DNA of 39,592 bases from an uncultured Clostridia bacterium. GTDB lineage: Bacteria > Bacillota > Clostridia > Saccharofermentanales > DTU023. The DNA lies in NCBI GenBank assembly GCA_947254895.1, contig CAMYEY010000002.1:1-39592 (forward strand), read 5' to 3'. Positions within the stretch are counted from its first letter, which is position 1, and each line of letters opens with the position of its first letter. The notes beneath the pieces are model-generated. The model ran no database searches and was not told where the DNA came from. It saw nothing but the letters and a program-made list of their open reading frames with translations. Shown here piece by piece: positions 24,121 through 32,645 of this stretch. The translations under genes were made by a program, and so were the position numbers.

Positions 24121-25893
24121 ATGAGTTCCAAACAAGGTAGGATCATCAAAGTATCCGGACCACTGGTTATAGCAGACGGGATGCGCGATGCTAAAATGTT
24201 TGACATTGTTCGGGTTTCGGAAAAAAACTTGATCGGCGAGATTATAGAGATGCATGGTGATCAAGCATCCATACAGGTCTATGAGAACACCGCCGGTTTG
24301 GGACCGGGTGAGGTTGTCAGGACAGAAGACCAGCCTCTTTCGGTTGAGTTGGGACCTGGGCTAATCGGGGGGATTTTTGATGGTATCCAAAGACCGCTTG
24401 AACAGTTAGTCAAAATTGAAGGTAACAACATCAATCGCGGTGCTTCAGTTGCAGCTTTGAGTCGCTCGAAAAAATGGGAATTTAAGGCTCAGGTGACGGC
24501 AGGTCAAGAGGTTGAAGCAGGTGATGTTATTGGCCTTGTGCAAGAGACTGAAATACTAGAACATAAAATCATGGTTCCTTATCCTTTAAAAGGTAAGATT
24601 AAAGAGGTCAAGTCCGGCTCATACACCATTGAAGAAACAGTTGCCATTTTGACGGATGAGAAAGGTCAAGACCATAATTTAACCCTGATGCAAAGATGGC
24701 CGGTTAGGATCGGCCGCCCATACAGGGAGAAAATATCGCCGTCAGAACCCCTCATAACGGGTCAAAGGTCGATAGATAGCTTTTTCCCTGTAGCTAAAGG
24801 GGGAACAGCATCGGTCCCAGGTCCTTTTGGTTCAGGTAAAACGGTTATCCAGCACCAACTTGCTAAATGGGCAGCGGCTGATGTGGTTGTCTACATAGGT
24901 TGTGGTGAGCGTGGTAATGAGATGACTGATGTCTTAAATGAATTTCCGGAGTTAGAAGACCCGCACTCAGGGCTTCCTTTGATGCAAAGGACTATTCTTA
25001 TCGCCAATACATCAGATATGCCGGTGGCTGCCCGTGAGGCATCTATTTATACGGGCATCACAATAGCTGAATATTTTCGAGACATGGGCTACTCAGTATC
25101 CATCATGGCTGACTCGACTTCACGCTGGGCTGAAGCCTTAAGAGAGATGTCAGGTCGTCTGGAGGAAATGCCGGGCGAAGAAGGCTATCCGGCCTATCTT
25201 GGTTCTCGTTTGGCCCAATTTTATGAACGGGCCGGCATGGTTCGCTGCCTAGGTCAAGATGATCGGGTAGGGGTTCTAACCGCTATAGGAGCAGTTTCTC
25301 CTCCTGGGGGGGACCTTTCTGACCCTGTTGCCCAATCAACCCTGAGGATAGTTCAGGTTTTCTGGAGACTTGACTCAGCTTTAGCTTATCAACGTCACTT
25401 CCCAGCCATTAACTGGCTATCCAGCTATTCGCTTTATCAAAATAAGATTGACCAATGGATGAATGAAAATATTTCAGCTAATTGGTCTGAAATCAGGAAA
25501 AATGCCATGGTCCTACTCCAAGAGGAAGCTGAGTTACAAGAGATTGTTCGCTTGGTTGGACATGACTCTTTATCTTATCTCGACCGTCTCAAACTTGAGG
25601 CTGCTCGGTCCATCAGGGAAGACTTCCTCCACCAAAACTCTTTCCATGAGGTGGATACTTACAGTTCCCTCAACAAGCAATACTATATGCTTCACTGCCT
25701 CATGACTTTCTACCAAGAGGCTGTCAAGGCTATTGACAAAAAGGTTAACTATAATAAGCTGATCTCCCTACCCATTAGGAGTGACTTGGCCAGGATGAAA
25801 TACATACCTGAAGACCAGATAGAAGAAACTTACCATAACTACCTCAGCCGGATTTCTACTGAGGTAGCCAGCTGTATTATCCGGGAGGTTTAA
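24121..25893 (+). CDS. ntpA: V-type ATPase catalytic subunit A
   Basis: A 590-aa catalytic subunit. Walker A GPFGSGKT is near residue 234, Walker B-type DSTSRWAEALREMSGRL is further on, and the A-type bulge domain (VTAGQEVEAGDVIGLVQET) is present between the N-terminal barrel and the nucleotide domain. I chose ATG 24121, giving MSSKQGRIIKVSGPLV, the normal N-terminus, with GAGG about nine bases upstream; an upstream ATG at 24073 lies in ntpG. Full length, no missing catalytic residue. Confidence 0.97.
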   Translation: MSSKQGRIIKVSGPLVIADGMRDAKMFDIVRVSEKNLIGEIIEMHGDQASIQVYENTAGLGPGEVVRTEDQPLSVELGPGLIGGIFDGIQRPLEQLVKIEGNNINRGASVAALSRSKKWEFKAQVTAGQEVEAGDVIGLVQETEILEHKIMVPYPLKGKIKEVKSGSYTIEETVAILTDEKGQDHNLTLMQRWPVRIGRPYREKISPSEPLITGQRSIDSFFPVAKGGTASVPGPFGSGKTVIQHQLAKWAAADVVVYIGCGERGNEMTDVLNEFPELEDPHSGLPLMQRTILIANTSDMPVAAREASIYTGITIAEYFRDMGYSVSIMADSTSRWAEALREMSGRLEEMPGEEGYPAYLGSRLAQFYERAGMVRCLGQDDRVGVLTAIGAVSPPGGDLSDPVAQSTLRIVQVFWRLDSALAYQRHFPAINWLSSYSLYQNKIDQWMNENISANWSEIRKNAMVLLQEEAELQEIVRLVGHDSLSYLDRLKLEAARSIREDFLHQNSFHEVDTYSSLNKQYYMLHCLMTFYQEAVKAIDKKVNYNKLISLPIRSDLARMKYIPEDQIEETYHNYLSRISTEVASCIIREV

Positions 25894-25895
25894 GC

Positions 25896-27290
25896 ATGGC
25901 AAAAGAATATCGTACTATAGAAGAAATATCCGGTCCTCTGATGCTGGTTCAAAATGTTGAAGGGGTTACCTATGATGAGCTGGGAGAAATTATCTTGCCA
26001 AATGGTGAGCTCCGGCGTTGCCAGGTTTTGGAAGTTTCCGGAAATAACGCCCTTGTCCAGCTTTTCGAAAGTTCACTGGGTATCAATGTAGAGCATAGTA
26101 AAGTACGCTTCTTGGGACATGGCATGGAACTGGGAGTTTCACCCGACATGCTTGGTAGGGTATTTGACGGCTTAGGTGACCCTATTGATGGTGGACCGGA
26201 CATCATCCCGGAAAAAAAGATGGATACAAAAGGGCTACCTATGAACCCTGCAGCCAGGGCTTACCCGGATGAGTTTATTCAAACCGGTATATCGGCCATT
26301 GATGGCCTTAACACTTTGGTTAGAGGGCAAAAGCTTCCTATATTTTCTGGGTCAGGTTTGCCCCACAATCAACTGGCCTCCCAGATTGCCCGTCAGGCTA
26401 AAGTTCTTAAAGATTCAGATAAGTTTGCGGTTGTTTTTGCGGCCATGGGTATTACCTTTGAGGATGCTAACTTCTTTATCGAGGACTTAAGAAAGACCGG
26501 AGCAATTTCGCGCTCTGTTATGTTCATCAATCTAGCAGATGACCCGGCGATTGAGCGGATAGCTACGCCGCGTGTAGCTTTAACCACAGCTGAATACCTA
26601 GCCTTTGACCTAGATATGCACGTTTTGGTTATCATGACGGATATCACCTATTATGCTGAAGCTTTGAGAGAAGTTTCGGCTGCACGGAAAGAAGTCCCAG
26701 GGCGTCGCGGTTATCCGGGCTACCTCTATACTGACTTGGCTGAGCTATATGAAAGAGCCGGAAGACTTAGAGATAGGCCGGGTTCTATCACGCTTATGCC
26801 AATTTTGACTATGCCGGATGACGACAAAACCCATCCAATACCGGACTTGACCGGCTATATTACGGAGGGCCAGATAATCCTTAGCCGCGATCTCTATAAT
26901 AAGGCTATTCAGCCCCCAATTGATGTTTTACCATCCTTATCAAGGTTGAAAGACCAGGCTATCGGTGAGGGTAAGACCAGGGCCGACCATGCTGACACTA
27001 TGAACCAGTTGTTTGCAGCTTATTCACGTGGTAAGGAGGCAAAGGAACTGGAGATCATTTTGGGCGAGGAAGCTTTGAGTGAGACTGACCGGATCTACGC
27101 CAAGTTTGCAGAGGAGTTTGAAAAGACCTATGTTTCGCAAAGTTTTCAAGTTAACCGGTCAATTGAAGAAACGTTAGAGATCGGTTGGGACCTTCTGTCT
27201 ATATTACCCAAGACTGAGCTCAACCGGATAGATGAAAAATATATTGAAAAGTACTACCGCAAGGGTATTTTTGAACAATACCAGGAATAG
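25896..27290 (+). CDS. ntpB: V-type ATPase non-catalytic subunit B
   Basis: A 464-aa subunit that alternates with A in the head. Family motifs: ISGPLMLVQNVEGV, GRVFDGLGDPIDGGP, PIFSGSGLPHNQLASQIARQ (no true Walker A lysine, as expected), FVVFAAMGI-type segment, ALREVSAARKEVPGRRGYPGY and the C-terminal GIFEQY. It starts two bases after the ntpA stop, with GGGAGG upstream, so the equimolar A and B subunits are tightly coupled. Confidence 0.97.
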   Translation: MAKEYRTIEEISGPLMLVQNVEGVTYDELGEIILPNGELRRCQVLEVSGNNALVQLFESSLGINVEHSKVRFLGHGMELGVSPDMLGRVFDGLGDPIDGGPDIIPEKKMDTKGLPMNPAARAYPDEFIQTGISAIDGLNTLVRGQKLPIFSGSGLPHNQLASQIARQAKVLKDSDKFAVVFAAMGITFEDANFFIEDLRKTGAISRSVMFINLADDPAIERIATPRVALTTAEYLAFDLDMHVLVIMTDITYYAEALREVSAARKEVPGRRGYPGYLYTDLAELYERAGRLRDRPGSITLMPILTMPDDDKTHPIPDLTGYITEGQIILSRDLYNKAIQPPIDVLPSLSRLKDQAIGEGKTRADHADTMNQLFAAYSRGKEAKELEIILGEEALSETDRIYAKFAEEFEKTYVSQSFQVNRSIEETLEIGWDLLSILPKTELNRIDEKYIEKYYRKGIFEQYQE

Positions 27291-27336
27291 TAAAAAGTGA
27301 AGGACCAAGTTAATTAAGGCGTAGGTTGAGAAGAGT

Positions 27337-28038
27337 ATGGCAAAAATGCGAGTCAATCCGAATAGAATGGAACTGATGCGTTTAAGGGGGCAGTTAAATG
27401 TCGCCAAAAGGGGTCACAAGCTCCTTAAGGATAAGCGTGACGAGTTGATGCGGCAATTCTTAGCTATAGTCAAACGCAATCAGGTTCTTCGTCAAGAGGT
27501 TGAAGATCTCCTAAAGGTATATAACCAGGAGATGGTTTTGGCCCGAGCTGTTATGGCCGAAGAAGTGATTGAGACTGCCCTTTATTCCGGACAAAATAAT
27601 TTTACGATAAACCTATCTGAATCCAACATGATGTCGGTAAGAATCCCGAGTTATCAGATATATGAAGATGATGCGGATGAGCAAAAGATGCAAGCCAAAG
27701 AGAAAACAACCTTGCCATATGGATTGTCATCTGTATCGGGCGAACTTGATCAGGCCATCCTTGCCTTGAAAAAGGCAATTCCGGCTATGATCGAGCTTGC
27801 TTCTATCGAGAAAACAACCCAGCTTCTAGCCGGTGAGATTGCCAAAACCCGACGTCGGGTCAACTCTCTGGAGCATAGGATGATTCCGGATTTGGAAGAG
27901 ACCATCTATTCCATCACAATGAAGATGGAAGAGAATGAAAGAGCTAATACAACCCGGTTGATGAAGGTCAAGGACCTCATTCTAGAAAAAGAGATCTTGG
28001 ATCGAAGGCGGAGAAACGAAAAACTAAGTCTCGAGTAA
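27337..28038 (+). CDS. ntpD: V-type ATPase subunit D (central stalk)
   Basis: A 233-aa rotor-shaft protein. The N-terminus, MRVNPNRMELMRLRGQLNVAKRGHKLLKDKRDEL, is diagnostic (in separate parts: NPNRMELMRLRGQL and GHKLLKDKRDEL). The C-terminal helix with RRRVNSLEHRMIPDLEETI closes the antiparallel coiled coil. It is the last ATPase gene, in the E. hirae position; ntpH and ntpJ are not found after it. Another gene begins 45 bases later with no terminator between. Confidence 0.95.
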   Translation: MAKMRVNPNRMELMRLRGQLNVAKRGHKLLKDKRDELMRQFLAIVKRNQVLRQEVEDLLKVYNQEMVLARAVMAEEVIETALYSGQNNFTINLSESNMMSVRIPSYQIYEDDADEQKMQAKEKTTLPYGLSSVSGELDQAILALKKAIPAMIELASIEKTTQLLAGEIAKTRRRVNSLEHRMIPDLEETIYSITMKMEENERANTTRLMKVKDLILEKEILDRRRRNEKLSLE

Positions 28039-28083
28039 AAGATATAGCTACAAAGAAGATTAAAAACTGAAAGGTTAAACTCG

Positions 28084-29166
28084 ATGATCAAGAGAAATTA
28101 TCTAGGAAGTCTGCCTTGTGTTACGATAGACAGGCAAAAATTGCAACATAACATTCAAACTATCAGCCAAATCCTAGCTGATAGGCAAGTGTTGGCCCAT
28201 TTTTCTACAACCGGTATAGCGGCATATGAGCCCATGATTGAGCTCATGGCCAGGTCAGGAGTCCATAATTTTGCGGATTCCAGCTTGGATAACCTGGCGG
28301 TTGCCAGACCTTATGCTGATAGTCTCTTGCTTGATCGTTTACCTATGATTTCTGAAGTTAGCCGCCTCGTACAGGAAGTAGATATGTCAGTCAATTCTGA
28401 ATTAGAGACGATCTTTGCTATATCAGATGCAGCTGTTGTTGAAGGCAAAAGACATGGTGTTATCCTATTACTTGAGCTGGGTGACCTCTCTGATGGTGTT
28501 CTTGCTGATGATCTTTTTGATACTGTTCACCAAATACTGAACTTGCGTGGTGTTGAGCTCAAAGGTATTCGTTGTCACTTGAACTCTTTTTCCGGCACCC
28601 TGGCTACACTTGATAACCTGAGTCGCTTTGCCCAATTAGTAACAGGTCTTGAAGAGCGTTTTGAGATTCAACTTGATTACGTTTCGGCTGGTGGCTCAGC
28701 GACAATACCTTTGCTGGATGACGAGGAATTTCCCGTCAAAATAAACCATGTGGTTATAGGACAGGCCTGGCTATTTGGTCGTGAATCTGCTAGCCAGCAC
28801 CGAATTGGCAACCTCCATCAGGATGTCTTTAGTCTTCTAGCTGAGGTAGTAGAGAATAAACGTAAAGACTCTTATCCTAGTGGAAATTTAGGTTTCAATT
28901 ATGCCGGTGAAACATTGACTTTCGACGATGTTGGTGTGATCAGGCGGGTTATCTTGGCTCTAGGCGCCCAAGATGTAAACCTTGCCAATTTACCAACTAA
29001 GGAAAAAGGTATTGACTACATAGGGTCTAACTTAGATTATGCTATTTATAATATTTCCAAATATAACCGTAAGCTTGAGATAGGTGATGCTGTTGAGTTT
29101 ACTCCTGACTATGTAGCCCTAAACCGACTCTTTAATTCTCCCAGGATCAATAAGGTGATAGACTGA
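28084..29166 (+). CDS. Ornithine/alanine racemase-like protein lacking the PLP lysine
   Basis: A 360-aa protein of the alanine-racemase N-terminal (PF01168) fold, closest by eye to ornithine racemase/YhfX-type proteins: VTIDRQKLQHNIQTI, FADSSLDNLAVA, LPMISEVSRLVQEVDMSVNSELETI, LLLELGDLSDGVL, YVSAGGSATIPLL, VVIGQAWLFGRESA and LALGAQDVNLANL. In active relatives the first strand ends in a lysine that binds PLP (VTKVFCG or VVKANAYG). Here the strand reads QVLAHFSTTGIAAYE with no lysine at or near the position. It therefore probably cannot racemise. It shares one base with alr downstream (TGATG), so the two are coupled and may form a complex, or this copy may have a regulatory or binding role. Confidence 0.8.
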   Translation: MIKRNYLGSLPCVTIDRQKLQHNIQTISQILADRQVLAHFSTTGIAAYEPMIELMARSGVHNFADSSLDNLAVARPYADSLLLDRLPMISEVSRLVQEVDMSVNSELETIFAISDAAVVEGKRHGVILLLELGDLSDGVLADDLFDTVHQILNLRGVELKGIRCHLNSFSGTLATLDNLSRFAQLVTGLEERFEIQLDYVSAGGSATIPLLDDEEFPVKINHVVIGQAWLFGRESASQHRIGNLHQDVFSLLAEVVENKRKDSYPSGNLGFNYAGETLTFDDVGVIRRVILALGAQDVNLANLPTKEKGIDYIGSNLDYAIYNISKYNRKLEIGDAVEFTPDYVALNRLFNSPRINKVID

Positions 29167-30362
29167 TGGACTCAGAACAAACCTACCTGATTAAGGCTAG
29201 GTCTTGGCTTGAACTTTCTCGGTCTGCCTTGGAACACAACATTGATGCGATCAGTGCAAGGATTCCTACTGGGGTAAAAAAGATTGCTGTTGTTAAGGCC
29301 AATGCCTATGGGCACGGTGCTTCTTGGCTTGCTCCAATTGCTTTAGAGAAAGGATTTGATGCTTTTGCCGTCGCTACGCTGGAAGAAGCTATTGACCTGA
29401 GAAAGGCTAAGATAAAAGTCCCAATCCTCATCCTCAGCCCCTACCATCAAGATTTCGCCAGATATTTGATTGACTATGATTTGTCACAAACAGTTTCATC
29501 TTCATGGGAAGTGGTAAGGCTCGCGGATGACCTGGCAACATTGTTAGTTAAGTTTCCTCAATATAAAAATAGGCGGGTTAAAATTCACGTTAAACTTGAT
29601 ACCGGTATGAACAGAATAGGTTTTTCGGCGAGAAAATCTGACCAGGCAAAGACGATCCAAAGAATCTTAGAAATATCGCAACAGCCTGCGATAGAGATTC
29701 GGGGAATCTTCAGCCATTTTGCAGTTGCTGATGAGACAGATGATAAATCTGATGAGTTTACCAGATTGCAGTACCAGCGCTTCAGCGAAGTCGTTGCAGG
29801 GTGCAAGCGAGAGGGTCTGGAGTTTCCGGTCAAACACTGTGCCAACAGTGCGGCTGCAGTTCGATTTCCGGAATATTGTTTGGATGCAGTGAGAATAGGG
29901 ATCAGCCTTTATGGTTGCTGCCCTAATCTTGACTTGAAGCAGGAACTTGGTCTTGAACCGGTCATGAGCCTCTTCACTAGAGTTTCTTCTATCCATGCAG
30001 CAGAGCCACAAAGTCCTGTTGGTTATGGATTGACTTATCAGACCTCCCCGGGTCTTATGACCAAAATAGCCACTGTTGAATTAGGCTATGCTGATGGACT
30101 GGATCGCCATCTTTCTAATCAAGCAGGTATGATGATTCAAGGCAAACTAGTTCCGATCATCGGTAGAATTTGTATGGACAGAACGATGCTGGATGTGTCA
30201 GCTATTGAAAACCTAAAAGTGGGAGACCCTGTTTTAGTTTTTGGTAGAGATGAATATGGCAACTACAATGATTTAGATTTATTAGCTGCCAAGGCAGATA
30301 CCATTTCGTATACCATTCTTTGCGGTATGTCTCACCGTCTCAAAAGACTCTACCTAGGCTAG
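29166..30362 (+). CDS. alr: Alanine racemase
   Basis: A 398-aa PLP enzyme that makes D-alanine for peptidoglycan. The N-terminal barrel carries AVVKANAYGHGA with the PLP lysine, KLDTGMNRIGF, and the phosphate-binding NSAAAVRFPE segment; the C-terminal beta domain has VGYGLTYQT with the second catalytic Tyr, GYADGLDRH and IIGRICMDRTMLDVS. All catalytic residues are present, in contrast to the racemase-like protein just upstream. It overlaps that gene by one base. Confidence 0.97.
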   Translation: MDSEQTYLIKARSWLELSRSALEHNIDAISARIPTGVKKIAVVKANAYGHGASWLAPIALEKGFDAFAVATLEEAIDLRKAKIKVPILILSPYHQDFARYLIDYDLSQTVSSSWEVVRLADDLATLLVKFPQYKNRRVKIHVKLDTGMNRIGFSARKSDQAKTIQRILEISQQPAIEIRGIFSHFAVADETDDKSDEFTRLQYQRFSEVVAGCKREGLEFPVKHCANSAAAVRFPEYCLDAVRIGISLYGCCPNLDLKQELGLEPVMSLFTRVSSIHAAEPQSPVGYGLTYQTSPGLMTKIATVELGYADGLDRHLSNQAGMMIQGKLVPIIGRICMDRTMLDVSAIENLKVGDPVLVFGRDEYGNYNDLDLLAAKADTISYTILCGMSHRLKRLYLG

Positions 30363-30394
30363 TGACTAAGATACATAGAAAGTAAGGAGCACTT

Positions 30395-30718
30395 ATGGCC
30401 GAAAGAAATATTTTAGAACACCTCTATAGTATAGCAGAGGACCGGAGGGCCCACCCTGTGGTTGCCTCCTATACCAATTATTTGCAGGATAGGGGAGAGG
30501 ACTATATTGCCCGCAAGCTAGGGGAGGAGTGTTTAGAACTGATACTGGCCCTCAAAGACCGGGACAAGGGGGAGATTGTCCATGAAGCGGCTGATGTTCT
30601 TTACCACCTTACTGTTGCCCTAGAGAACTGTGGTATTCGCTGGAGTGAAGTATCGGAAGAATTAAAAATTCGCCGAAAAAACGATGCTGAGCAAGAGGAG
30701 GACCGGCCCAGGCCTTGA
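30395..30718 (+). CDS. HisE/MazG-like nucleotide pyrophosphohydrolase
   Basis: A 107-aa protein matching phosphoribosyl-ATP pyrophosphatase (HisE) in size and motif: LGEECLELILALKDRDKGEIVHEAADVLYHL holds the ExxE...ExxD metal site (in parts, GEECLEL and HEAADVLYHL), with YIARKLGEE before it. No other histidine gene is near, and the C-terminus (EQEEDRPRP) is charged. It could be HisE located away from the his operon, or a MazG-type house-cleaning enzyme. AAGGAG lies before ATG 30395; it is the last gene before a terminator, 32 bases after alr. Confidence 0.8.
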   Translation: MAERNILEHLYSIAEDRRAHPVVASYTNYLQDRGEDYIARKLGEECLELILALKDRDKGEIVHEAADVLYHLTVALENCGIRWSEVSEELKIRRKNDAEQEEDRPRP

Positions 30719-30759
30719 ACAGATAGTTTTTCGGAGCCTTACCTGGCAAGAAAACAAAG

Positions 30760-30790
30760 ACGGTAACAAATTTTAGATTACCGTTTTATT
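30760..30790 (+). terminator. Terminator of the ntp-alr-hisE-like unit
   Basis: ACGGTAA (30760-30766) and TTACCGT (30778-30784) form a seven-base stem with an 11-base loop, followed by TTTATT. It is 42 bases beyond the hisE-like stop. The rest of the gap to the ferredoxin (30791-30940) has a stray TATAAT (30789-30794) and nothing else convincing. Confidence 0.7.
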
Positions 30791-30940
30791 ATAATTGCCA
30801 AGGGCAAAACCCAGCAGGGCAAAAGACAAGAGCGCAACACGCTTAAAAATGAATCAAAAAATTAGCCCCATCTAACCAGTCAAAACTCTCAAAAGGCCTA
30901 CCTAGAGCCAGTTAGCTCGATCTAATCTTTTTCTAAAAGC

Positions 30941-30969
30941 TTGTTTATCGGGGGACCATTTGCTAAAAT
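30941..30969 (+). promoter_or_regulatory. Ferredoxin promoter
   Basis: TTGTTT (30941-30946), 17 bases, TAAAAT (30964-30969); the start would be near 30976, leaving a 29-base leader with AAGGAGG (30991-30997). Confidence 0.7.
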
Positions 30970-31004
30970 AGCATTGTGTTAAAGTAAGGTAAGGAGGTAA
31001 CGAT

Positions 31005-31175
31005 ATGGCTCATGTAATTTCAGATGCTTGCATTATGTGTGGAGCATGTACAAGTGAGTGCCCGGTATCCTGTATTTCAGAGGGTGACTCCCAGTATGTG
31101 ATTGATCCTGATATGTGCATTGACTGTGGTGCTTGTGCTGCGGTTTGCCCAGTTGGAGCAATTGAAGCAGAATAA
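31005..31175 (+). CDS. 2[4Fe-4S] ferredoxin
   Basis: A 56-aa clostridial-type ferredoxin. Two cluster motifs are complete: CIMCGACTSECP and CIDCGACAAVCP, each CxxCxxCxxxCP, with the second-half VIDPDMC and C-terminal VGAIEAE usual for the family. It should carry low-potential electrons for pyruvate:ferredoxin oxidoreductase, hydrogenase or similar enzymes. ATG 31005 has AAGGAGG seven bases upstream. It is a monocistronic unit with its own promoter and terminator. Confidence 0.96.
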   Translation: MAHVISDACIMCGACTSECPVSCISEGDSQYVIDPDMCIDCGACAAVCPVGAIEAE

Positions 31176-31200
31176 TAATTTGTTACAAATATTAAACATT

Positions 31201-31229
31201 AAAAAGAGGATCACTGGATCCTCTTTTTT
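31201..31229. terminator. Bidirectional terminator between ferredoxin and MBL lipoprotein
   Basis: AAAAAGAGGATC (31201-31212) pairs perfectly with GATCCTCTTTTT (31217-31228) around a four-base loop. It ends in T-runs on both strands, so it can stop the ferredoxin transcript (25 bases after its stop) and the convergent lipoprotein transcript (12 bases after its stop). Confidence 0.93.
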
Positions 31230-31240
31230 GTCTTCTGTTC

Positions 31241-32575
31241 TTACGGATTACAGATTTTACATGGTTGGTAGCCTTGGTTGATTATATTATCCCTAGTATC
31301 TATGGTATCTAACCTGTTTTTAGCTTTCATTTTAGCAACAGCACTGCAATCGGATTTATGGAATTTTTTACTCCTCACATTTAGGACAAAGCTACTTGTT
31401 TCCGGATTGACTTTCTCGGTGATTTCCTCAGTTGGGTCAGCGATGAGGGTAGTCTCCTCTGGATTAGATATTTCCTTTGTGACAGTTCCTACAAGGCCAC
31501 TCTGTCCTCTGGAGGTTTTACTAGTCCCTATATCAACTTCATTTATAGGTTTTTCAGGATAATGTGTTTCTGATATTTCTGATTTGTTTTTCGTTAACGG
31601 AGTGATTGTTTTTCCGTCACTCCTAAATAAGATTGTACCCAGCTCATCTGTCCGGAAAATCTCAGCTTTTATCATCTTTATCCTTGATAGGGTCTCCTGG
31701 CTGGGAAATCCATATGTGTTGTTTGTTCCACAAGAGATGACCACAAACTGAGGGGAGATGTGCTCTAACCAACTTTTAGAATTACTGTCTTTACTCCCGT
31801 GATGATTGGCTAACATGAGGTCCGCTTTGAGGTCCTGATAGACCAGGTCTTGCTCTACGTCTAAGCTTGTATCACCACCGATGAGTATGGAAGTATTAGA
31901 AAAATTGATTTTGGATATGATAGAGTCGTCATTATTATCCTCGTTATGATATTTTAAGGGACCAACGATATTCAGTACCATACTGCCTGCTACAAAACGG
32001 TCACCAATAACCGGGGTCAGTGCTGGAATGTTTTTCTCTTTGATTGTCTGGATAAAGGAGTGACATGTCCTGGTATCTTTTGGGTTTGGTCCATACAAAA
32101 TCTGTTCAACAGGGAACACATTCATTACCCCTATTAAACCGGCAATATGATCATCATCAAAGTGGGTTGCAATCATTAGGTCAATTGTTTCAACTCCTAG
32201 CTCTTTGAGGTAGGAGACTACAAAGCTGGACCTATCTTGTCCACCTCCATCAATTAAAATCTCATAATCTCCCTGTTTGAGGAGGGTTGCTTGCCCTTGG
32301 CCAACATCTAAAAAATGGATCGTTAAATCACCAACTTGATCGATTGGCAGTGGTAACTGTATCGGTAAGGGAGCGGGAACTGTTTGTGATGGTTCAACAG
32401 TGCTTGAATGGGCTGTTTTATAATCTGTCTTGTTGATGGTATAGGAGACAGTTTCTCTTTCCATTTTCCTTTCCGGGCTACCAGAGCAGCTGACAAGGAA
32501 ACTTAAAGATATGGCTAGGAAACAGATGAAGGTTATAAGTTGTGTGGAGTTTTTGGTCAAAAATTTACGGCCCAT
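31241..32575 (-). CDS. MBL-fold (ComEC-like) lipoprotein with C-terminal Cys/His domain
   Basis: A 444-aa exported lipoprotein. The signal peptide ends FLVSC (lipobox), Cys at about residue 30. Residues about 80-345 are a ComEC/Rec2-type metallo-beta-lactamase domain: IHFLDVGQGQATLL, ILIDGGGQD, THFDDDHIAGL (the HxDxDH site), IGGDTS and LANHHGSKDS. A Ser/Thr/Glu-rich linker follows. The last 50 residues, FVLNVRSKKFHKSDCSAV through GYQPCKICNP, form a small domain with one His and three Cys, resembling the Ada-type metal-binding module often found after such MBL domains. A surface nuclease or phosphodiesterase, perhaps in DNA uptake or scavenging, is a reasonable inference. Confidence 0.88.
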   Translation of the reverse strand: MGRKFLTKNSTQLITFICFLAISLSFLVSCSGSPERKMERETVSYTINKTDYKTAHSSTVEPSQTVPAPLPIQLPLPIDQVGDLTIHFLDVGQGQATLLKQGDYEILIDGGGQDRSSFVVSYLKELGVETIDLMIATHFDDDHIAGLIGVMNVFPVEQILYGPNPKDTRTCHSFIQTIKEKNIPALTPVIGDRFVAGSMVLNIVGPLKYHNEDNNDDSIISKINFSNTSILIGGDTSLDVEQDLVYQDLKADLMLANHHGSKDSNSKSWLEHISPQFVVISCGTNNTYGFPSQETLSRIKMIKAEIFRTDELGTILFRSDGKTITPLTKNKSEISETHYPEKPINEVDIGTSKTSRGQSGLVGTVTKEISNPEETTLIADPTEEITEKVNPETSSFVLNVRSKKFHKSDCSAVAKMKAKNRLDTIDTRDNIINQGYQPCKICNP

Positions 32576-32599
32576 GGTGTTCTTTCCTTTAAAACGATG

Positions 32600-32627
32600 T
32601 TGTTACATAGAGATTCTAGCATATAAG
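32600..32627 (+). promoter_or_regulatory. Possible rsmI promoter
   Basis: TTGTTA (32600-32605), 16 bases, TATAAG (32622-32627). The start would be near 32634, giving a very short leader with TTTAGGG before ATG 32646. The site lies between the divergent MBL lipoprotein gene and rsmI. Confidence 0.45.
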
Positions 32628-32645
32628 CGAAAGCTTTAGGGAATC

